Assembly: GCA_032207245.1 (NCBI GenBank)
Contig: CM063508.1
Location: forward strand, 92,196,100-92,260,099
DNA length: 64,000 nucleotides
Direction: 5' to 3'
DNA from: Pardosa pseudoannulata
Taxonomy: Eukaryota; Arthropoda; Arachnida; Araneae; Lycosidae
Shown: piece by piece, positions 56,375 through 64,000 of the stretch
Position numbering within the stretch: position 1 is the first letter of the stretch
How the letters are laid out: each line of letters begins with the position of its first letter
The notes under the pieces: generated by a model
The model's database searches: none
Seen by the model: the letters and a program-made list of their open reading frames with translations, nothing else
Told to the model about the DNA's origin: nothing
Made by a program: the position numbers and the translations under genes

Positions 56375-58393
56375 CATAAGGTCAATAAATCTATTTATCA
56401 GCATCTTTCAAATGATTACAACTTGCTGTTATTTACGATAACGGCCCAGTTTTTCCTTTCATATGTAAAACAAAATTAACATACTTTGAAATGAAAGTAA
56501 TAGTTTTGAACAAATGATTTTAATTCTGATTTTACTGTGTAAGAAATCATCACATTATATATGTATCTATAATTTTCTTTTCCACTGAAATGAGTAATGT
56601 AAAATATTTTTTCTGCTTTAACAGAAGTTAAATAAATATTTGAAAAAATACCATTATTTGTTATTTTCACATATTTTCTAACTATACAGTACTGAAAAAA
56701 AATGTGTGCCGGGTTCTAATTGCACACATTTTAAACATTTATTACTTTGCCATGTAAAAATATCAGTAAATAATTTAATTAAAATTATTTTTGTGTTAAA
56801 TATATATTTTTACACATTACAGCTACAGTTTTTATTTATTTATTTATTTTTTTTGTGAGTACTACCAACTCAGCACAAATATATGGTAACGTCATAATAA
56901 GTCACTATAAAAGAAGTAAATTACCTCACTGTGTTAGACAGCTATCTGTTACGTGTTTTGATATTTTGCTAAATTTAAAGGTTAGTAAGCTTAACCTTTT
57001 AAAGGTCATTTACATAAACTCTTTGAGATTTAATAAAATTAGTTTATAAATATTACCTATGAACCTTATAAATGCAAAATGTATTAAAATTTTTATTTAC
57101 AATCCTTAGAGGGGTTTGCATTAGAGGATACCATAAGAGGGATTGAGGGGGTGGGGGTAACTGACAAACCCATCACCTTGTACTGCATGAACATAATACT
57201 TTTTAAAATTTTAATTGTATTAGAAGAACAATAAATAACTGTTCTTAAAAAGTATAATAAATAAATAGCTTAAAATTTATAAGTATTATTTGAATAGATA
57301 CTTCTATTTGGCATCATAAGTTTAAAAAATCGAATTACTAACTTTCCAGGTACATCATGTTTAAATACATATATTTCAAAAGAAAAATTAATTAAATGTA
57401 GTACTATCAATTATTGCAAGTTTCAAGTGCCAAAAACATTAAAAAAACCGAAAAAACATTCACATTTAAAAAAAATAGAGAAAAAATGTTTTACCAGTGG
57501 TTTTACTGCGAGACCATTGTTCGCTAAAGGGTTAATAATCCTCGCAATCAATTACACCGTTTATAACATTTAATTTATATTTGTCTATCACTTTTATTCT
57601 ATAAATTAGACTCAGTTATCAAATAAATATTTGTTACGATCGAGCAGTTTTGTTAAACTTCCAAACATTGATGTACATGCAGTCAAACAACATGCAGAAA
57701 TTCTAGGCAACAATAATTGTCTCCCAGGTTAATTTGATTCGAAGAGCATATGCCGTACATGATAATACATAAGGTTAATCAGAGCTGGATCTTCTGCTTA
57801 CTTTTCTATGTCATCGAGCTGAATATAACACATGGGTAAACTAATTTTTTCACAGTAAGCTTAAAATGTCTGACTTTTCGTTGTTGATACAATGAAATTG
57901 GCATTATAGTTGAACATATATAAAGGTTATAAATACTTCACAGTAGGTACAAAGAAAGTATTAGAGAATACTTCATATAAATGGAGGGTAATGTGGGATA
58001 CCAATATTGCACTCCATGCTGTAGTAAATAAAACAGTATCATTCCACAGAAATAAGAAAAAATAAAAACGAAAGATCTGTGCTTACGAATATTTCAACTT
58101 TTGTTAAAATTGTACATATATCAATAATACATATATCAATAATATCACTTGATTTCATAAATTTTTAAACACTTACCTGCAAAATGGTTTTAATAATAAC
58201 TACATAAGATACTATAATAATTCACACTCAAACCATGTGACAGGAAACAGAAAACTACTTGCAAGTCTTTTGATGTGTTTCTCCTAGATACCGTTAGATA
58301 ACAGTTCAAAACAAGCAATAAACATAAATATTTTTATTCGTATCTACTTTTTTATTTTATTTTAGTATGAAACTCTCTCTTTCACATAATCAA

Positions 58394-58395
<2 letters not shown>
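56375..58395. other. Intergenic DNA, nothing recognised
   Basis: AT-rich. A G-rich patch near 57120-57165 and a TTAA preceded by AAAGGG at 57525-57535 resemble a piggyBac right end, but no partner end was found. Confidence 0.4.

Positions 58396-58398
<3 letters not shown>

Positions 58399-58424
<26 letters not shown>
58399..58424. repeat. (TA)n microsatellite
   Basis: Short alternating TA tract. Confidence 0.9.
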
Positions 58425-58425
<1 letters not shown>

Positions 58426-58439
58426 GTATAATACCTCCT

Positions 58440-59165
58440 CCTCCTCAGTGGCAAGACAGCCCAGGATGGGCCTTAGCCTTCTCCAGAATTCCATACCAGG
58501 TAGTCCTATCATTGGCTCTGGATTTCCAATTTATATTTTCAAGGATCTTATGTCTTTCTCAGTGCAGTCTAACCATCTAAGTTTTGGTCGTCCTCTTATT
58601 CGGGTTCCCATTGGTTTCCGTAAAAACTTTTTTTGTGGATCTATTGTCATTAAGTCGAACTATGTGTCCGGCCCATTTTAATCTTTGTAAGCTAATAAAA
58701 TTAATTATATCTGGGTTTTTATATGTTCTGTATAATTCAATATTTGTTCTTCTTCTCCATATACCATTTACATTAATTACCCCAAAATACTTCTCAATAT
58801 TTTTCTCTCAAAAACTGCTAGGATTTCCTTGTCTCTTTCTGTCAATGCCCAGGTTTCAGCTGAGTAAGTCAAAACAGGCCTTATTAGGCTTTTATACAAT
58901 ATTATTTTAGTCAATCTTTTAATGTACTTAGACTTTAAATATTTCTTTAATAAAAAAAACACCGATTAGCAGCAGTAATTCTGCTATGAATTTCAACAGA
59001 TATATTATTTTGTGTATTAATTTCTGAACATAGGTATATAAATTGCTGTACAGTCTCAAACCTATAACTGCCTATTTCTAAGAAGGAGTGATTATATTCT
59101 GATTTTAAACAAGGCATATATTTGGTCATATATTTTTTCGGAATATTACATATATATACCACGTG
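58440..59165 (-). pseudogene. RTE-like LINE fragment, reverse transcriptase C-terminal part
   Basis: Read on the minus strand, the order is FETVQQFIYLCSEIN, ISVEIHSRITAANRCFF, then KIILYKSLIRPVLTYSAETW, ALTERDKEILAVFERKILRS. After a frameshift come VNGIWRRRTNIELYRTYKNP, LKWAGHIVRL and finally EKAKAHPGL. This is the post-RT region of RTE-type non-LTR elements. At least two frameshifts and several stops are present. The upstream end is replaced at about 59165 by the foldback element. Confidence 0.8.
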
Positions 59166-59168
59166 TTC

Positions 59169-60155
59169 ATAATTAAACTGACAGTGGTCACAGTGTTCTA
59201 TAGTGCCGTCTATTTGCCAGAATAACGCCACATTTTGTAGAAAGATTAAACAAAACGGGATGAAGCATTCCGAGAAAAACATTAGTTCCAAAAGTCACCG
59301 CTAAAGGAATATTTGGCGCTGTGTAATAGAAAATAGAGTGTTAACAAATGTAAATCAATACGAAAATTACCTTCTAGCACTGTGCCAATGGATGTAACAT
59401 GAAATTTGATCAGTGTTTATCTAGATATTACGCTTTTTTGAAAGTGTTGCCATATTGCACTTGAACTAAATCAGAAAATGTGCATAATAAAAGGTAATTT
59501 TATACCGTATTAATTTGCATTTGTTAACACACTCTTTTCTATAAGACAGCGGGGGTGTGGCAGTGATTCACCTCAGCGGTGCTTCGGCGCAGCTCTGGGG
59601 ATTAGCCACAGGGTGTTGTACTACGGTACCTCACCTAGGACAGCTATCAGCCTCCTTGTGGCACCCCCTGGTAACTAGGAGTGTTCCTCCTAGGCCAATG
59701 ATAGCCGTCTGACAACCTCAAGGGATATACTCCTTTAGGTATACTCGGGTTTCACGAATCCGGGGTTTCCTGAGTGATTCTTCTCTTCCGACTTCCCTGG
59801 TAGTTCCGAACTTACTGTTGTAGTATTGTTCCTTATTGGGGTCGTCTACATTAATTTCAAGCCACGACGGAGCCTCTCGTAGGTCAGCAGCACCATGTGG
59901 TGTTGTGGTTAAGTTGCGGCGACTATGTTGTCAGTTTTCCGTATGGCAACACGCCGGGTCGGGGTAAGAATTCAATTTCTATAAGACAGTGTCAAATATT
60001 CCCTAGCGGTGACTTTTGGAACTTTTTTTTTTTTTTTGAGGAATCCTCTGTCCCCAGTCTTGTCTAATCTTTCTACAAAATGCAGCTTCATTCTCACAAA
60101 TATATCGCCCTATAGAACACTGTGAGCACTGTCAGTTTAATTATGACCACCCAGT
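59169..60155. mobile_element. Foldback element with long inverted arms
   Basis: The left arm (59169-59380) begins TTCATAATTAAACTGACAGT. The right arm (from about 59490, resuming after the insert, to 60155) is its diverged complement: CACAGTGTTCTATAG, ATTTTGTAGAAAGATTA, AGTTCCAAAAGTCACCGCTA and TTAACAAATG(T/C)AAAT all recur inverted. The arms are about 220 bases or more around a core of about 110 bases. A 426-bp insert plus a 14-bp duplication interrupts the right arm. There is no ORF, and target duplication at the outer ends is unclear. Confidence 0.75.
59550..59975. mobile_element. 426-bp retroposed insert with 14-bp target duplication
   Basis: It is flanked by TTTCTATAAGACAG at 59536-59549 and 59976-59989 and is markedly richer in G+C than its surroundings. 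No poly(A) or recognised coding was found. A tRNA-like promoter is suggested at best by TGGTTAAGTTG near 59910. It could be a SINE of a second family or a LINE fragment. Confidence 0.7.
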
Positions 60156-60159
60156 ATAT

Positions 60160-60695
60160 GTGATCCAGCAAAATACCAACTGGTCATGATAATTATGTAG
60201 CTCTTATTGTTTTTACTTCGGGTTACTGGGGAAGCCTAATCAGCTATCAGTAATAAAGTAAGATGTAGTCGGGCCACATTGAAGAGAACGGCATACTAGT
60301 CCAAGTCTAATTGAAGTTCTATTTAAGAGCTGCTAGTAAAAGGGCATCTTTACTAGCCAGCGGCAAACGAGAGAATGTACATGAAAACACGTGCTGGAAC
60401 AAGGGTGGACTCCATAGCCAGAAGTGTAGAATTTACCTAAGAGAAAAGAAACTTAGTCAACGAACTTAGATCATTGAAGAAGTGAGCTGTTTTATTGAGA
60501 CAACTGTAAAATGTGTTGAATGGACAAAATATTTACATCAATTGCACAGAACACTTTGGGAAATGTGTTGGAAAAATTTTAAGTCGAGGATACTAAATTC
60601 ATCAAGACATTTTGTGACTAGGAAAATATATTTTAAGGAATTAGAATGGGAGAGAGGAGGTTTTTAAAGAGATATTAAAGTGAAATAATTTTGAT
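60160..60695. other. Unassigned intergenic DNA
   Basis: A stretch of moderate G+C at 60230-60480 has no recognisable family features. Confidence 0.4.
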
Positions 60696-60698
60696 ATA

Positions 60699-60743
60699 TT
60701 CCATATATATACATATATATATATATATACACATATATACATA

Positions 60744-60800
<57 letters not shown>
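60699..60800. repeat. (TA)n-rich microsatellite
   Basis: TATATA with interspersed CA and GT steps. Confidence 0.9.
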
Positions 60801-60801
<1 letters not shown>

Positions 60802-61135
60802 GGATATTTTATTTAGATTGGCCGAAGAGAATACATGAAATTTTTGAAATTAGAATGTAAATTTAATTTAACATCTTGTTCCCGAGGATTCTGTGGTGTA
60901 AAACACAAATGTTCTTATATAGGGTTGGGATCTAACCAATAAGCGTATTAAAAATTAGTCATATCATGACATTGGGTAAAGCGAAACTGAGTTCTATAAG
61001 GGAGTTTTGTTAGGATTGCTGAAGCATCAGCAATGATTCTGGCATGTGTGAATTCGTCAATTTTCCAAACTGAGAACGAAAGAACAAAGTTTTGTCACAG
61101 CTTAAAAGTTAAAGGATAGATTCGCCAGAAATCTA

Positions 61136-62372
61136 CACTCAAGAGACAAAACATTATGACCCCCCCACCGTACATTTTTAAATGAACTAGACTTGGTTGA
61201 CGTGGAAGGTACGTGAGGGTGGATGTAGTATTTAACTGCTGATGGAGAGTCTCAATAATCATTCTTTCACTTATTTATGTGTGCAATGGGAAAGGCTGCG
61301 GATCTAAGCGTTTTTGATACAGGGCAGATTATAATGGCTCAAAGTCTCGAAACAAGTATTTCTGAAACTGCAAGACTCGTGGGTTGTTCGCGATCTACAG
61401 TTGTTAGTACTTATGCAAATGGGATTAATGACACTGAAACCAGTAGTAGACGACATGCTGTTGGACGTCCAAACGTTAACAAAGAAAAAGGTCATCGGAG
61501 ACTGTCTCGCATGGTGAAGCAAAACCGGAGCCAGACAGTTGCTCCGCCACCGTCTGTCTCGTATCCTCAGCTTACAATCCAATACAATGTAGGGCCAAGT
61601 AGAATAGCGTCGGAGCACTCTGTTCAGCTGACAATGTTGAATATGGGGCTACGCAGAAAACTTTCCACTCGTGTGCCTTTTCTGACCAAGCGTCATCGCC
61701 AACTGCGCCTACGCTGGTCCTGGGAATATCACGACTGGTCCATGGATCAGTGGGAGAGAGTCATGTGATCAGATGAATCACGGCTTGTCATTCATCACGC
61801 CGATGGTCGTGTCAGAATACACCGTCTTCCAGGAGAACAGTTGCTCCCTCAATGTACAGTAGGTCAAACACAGGCCGTTTGTGGCGGTATTATGCTTTGG
61901 GATTCATTCTCTTGGGAGTCTCTGTGACCCATGGTTGTGGTAGAGCAGATGTATACTATAGGGTATCTGAACATCATTGTGGACAACTTGCTCCCTTACA
62001 TGGCTTCTGTTTTTCCATCTAGGAATGCAATATTCCAGCAGGATCGGTGTCACAAGACTAAAATTGTGTTGGAGTGGTTCCAGGAACATGATGCTGAATT
62101 CCAGTTAATGTCCTGGCCACCTAACTCACCGGATCTCAATCCGATAGAACACATTTGGGATGTCATGGGATTGCAGCTCACAGTTCAAAGACCACCAATT
62201 CGCAATATCTAGGATTTGCGTAACCGTTGCTTAAACATCTGGTACAATCTCTCTGCGGCCATCTACCAAGGATTTGTAGCATCCATACCAAGGCGGGTTG
62301 ATGCTGTGTTGCGTGCCAATGGTGTGCCAGCTCGTTATTGACAGGTGGTCACAATGTTTTGGTTTTTGAGTG
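61136..62372 (+). mobile_element. Complete Tc1-family element
   Basis: The 1237-bp element lies between TA dinucleotides (61134-61135 and 62373-62374). Its inverted ends begin CACTCAA and share AAAACATT(A/G)TGACC. The single transposase frame inside is broken (see the separate entry). It is inserted in unassigned AT-rich DNA. Confidence 0.9.
61277..62340 (+). pseudogene. Tc1-type DDE transposase pseudogene
   Basis: An N-terminal helix-turn-helix pair is visible ([18 protein letters not shown]), then a second HTH region and [20 protein letters not shown]. The frame stops at 61766 (TGA), just before SDESRLVIHHADGRV, which carries the first catalytic Asp. It reopens to a second TGA near 61927, and again to IFQQDRCHKTKIV, where residues are missing around the second Asp. 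The DD34E end WPPNSPDLNPIEHIWDVM is well kept, and a TAG interrupts at 62210. The C-terminus (SIPRRVDAVL...PARY) is complete. Few lesions suggest it is not very old, but it is inactive. Confidence 0.88.
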
Positions 62373-62379
62373 TATTTTA

Positions 62380-64000
62380 GAATACAATTATAACTAAATT
62401 TTTTAGTTTAAGGTTAAGATATCATTACATCTGTCTGTATACCTGTAAATGTTTCAAACTAAAATAAAAATGCACTATACTGTTATATAACAATATTGAC
62501 TTCCTCTATTACAGAGTTAAATGCAGTACAGAAACACAACTGAAATATTTGGGGAATTTAAAATCACATGAAACCTTTACAATAAAGACTGGAGAGAATT
62601 TCGTTTTCGTTTTATGCAGTGGAGGTTTATGTCAGTTTTGCTCAGCCATTCCACATGAATCTCGACAGTATTCGTAAATATTTTTCAAGAGAATATTTAT
62701 ACTGTATGGTAAATGAAGCTAAAATTTTGGAACAGTTATGATATAGGCTATTCAATGAACTCATGCAAATATAATTCATTGGGAAATGTTACTGAAATGT
62801 AATTGAAAGCTTATAAATATTAATAGAATACTATATTTAATTAAAGTTACCTCCCTTTATTGCATACTATCTATCTATCTTAAATATTCTCCTCTTGTTT
62901 AAATATACCCTAAATTTATTCTTTGAATTTCTATAAAATATATCCCAAATTTATTCTTTGTTTAAATTTTACTATGCCATAAAAGTTCTGTCATGAAAAT
63001 TTTGATTAACTCCTTCCTTTATAGTTTAATAAAATAATTCTATTTTTTTACAGTAACGTCTTAACTAAAAATACCATACCTACATCGTTTTAAATCTTCA
63101 TTTAAAGTTACATTTTTAGGGAAATGAAATATTTTAATGCTAAAAATGTAATAGAATTTATCATTATAAAAAATAAAATGGCTAATGGAGAATTGAAAAA
63201 CTATGTTTTTTCTATTTCTTTTTGTCTTTTACTTAAGCATAACGTAAAATATTTTAAGAGCTGTTTCGTAAATTAAATTTATACTTTAAATTCTCTTTTT
63301 AGATATGTTTTTAAGCTTTATTATATAGAATTTTCAAATAAAAAATAATTTTAGTTAATAATTTCCTATTGGACCCTATTGGTGACATATTGTATCGAAA
63401 AGTCTTGCAGCCTATCGAAACAATGCACCGTTAATACCGTATAATTTACATATAAATTTATTTTTATACAATATAAATTGAAAAATATTACAATAAGAAA
63501 AGTTAAAATTTATAGATATATTTTCATTGATTTTTTTTTTTATTTTGCCCTATTTAGATCCTTTAAAATTTCTCGAAATAATGCAAAAAATGACAATAAA
63601 CCAATTCTAAAAAGTCCCTAAAACTGTACAAAAAAATAATTATTAAATATTAATTATAATTATATAAAGTTAATTATTTTTAATGATCTGCAAATGGGGG
63701 AGGCAGACAAAATGAAATAAGATTAATTAATTATGGCAGTGGTTATTTAATAAGATAAAGCGGCAAATTTATTATTGCAGAATAGAAAATAAAATTTTAG
63801 TACCTTTGGACCATTTCAAAACATTCTTTTAATTTTACATTCTGCCTACGGGCACACTATCTGTACAAGTATATAAATAAATGCCAATATAGTTTTAATT
63901 TTATAAGTTGATACAATACATTAACTTATAAAATCTAACATATTCTTAAATTTTAGTAGAATTTACTAAACAGTTTTAATTTGAAAAATTAAAATTATAA
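62380..64000. other. AT-rich right flank
   Basis: Very AT-rich, with a few CTAT repeats near 62865-62880. No gene or transposon end recognised. Confidence 0.4.

Overview
This window looks like AT-rich nuclear DNA from a spider, probably an orb-weaver; the species assignment is inference. Two things point there: a head-to-tail array of intronless seven-transmembrane chemoreceptors of the arthropod gustatory-receptor (GR) type, and a dense load of arthropod transposable elements (mariner, Tc1, piggyBac, hAT, Helitron, Ty3/gypsy, BEL/Pao, RTE-like LINE, tRNA-derived SINEs). No rRNA gene, functional tRNA gene or CRISPR array was seen. Genes are sparse and the spaces between them are mostly transposon debris and low-complexity AT-rich sequence.

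Layout. Six GR loci all lie on the + strand: four open ones (751-1884, 9952-11094, 19094-20278, 54579-55712; 377-394 codons, no introns) and two pseudogenes (31671-32868 and 46963-48092). Around them: a tRNA-derived SINE (2165-2364), a compound repeat field (7.3-8.8 kb), a truncated BEL/Pao element (about 11.7-13.9 kb), a Helitron with a nested piggyBac-type MITE (15252-16716), and a 62-bp minisatellite (16895-17144).

The centre of the window is a roughly 14.5-kb direct duplication: copy A (from at or before 22063 to about 36435) and copy B (36858 to about 51673), separated by a 100-N assembly gap. Each copy carries, in the same order, a hAT remnant, a foldback element rich in AACTTGC, a piggyBac remnant, a Helitron with a LINE fragment inside it, a 221-bp tandem array, a complete mariner, a GR pseudogene and a decayed Ty3/gypsy element. 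Identity between the copies is patchy: some blocks are nearly perfect and others clearly diverged. The two GR pseudogenes share one frameshift and each also has private lesions. Copy B alone carries a 220-bp solo LTR.

The right part holds another SINE (53655-53839), the sixth GR locus, a second piggyBac-type MITE immediately after its stop codon (55739-56370), an RTE-like LINE fragment, a long foldback element with a 426-bp retroposed insert, and a complete but inactivated Tc1-family element (61136-62372).

The GR genes are inferred to be ligand-gated chemoreceptors that arose by tandem duplication. The 9952 gene is the closest relative of the two pseudogenes: about 370 bp of upstream sequence is recognisably shared, and the mariner of copies A and B sits at the downstream edge of that shared block.
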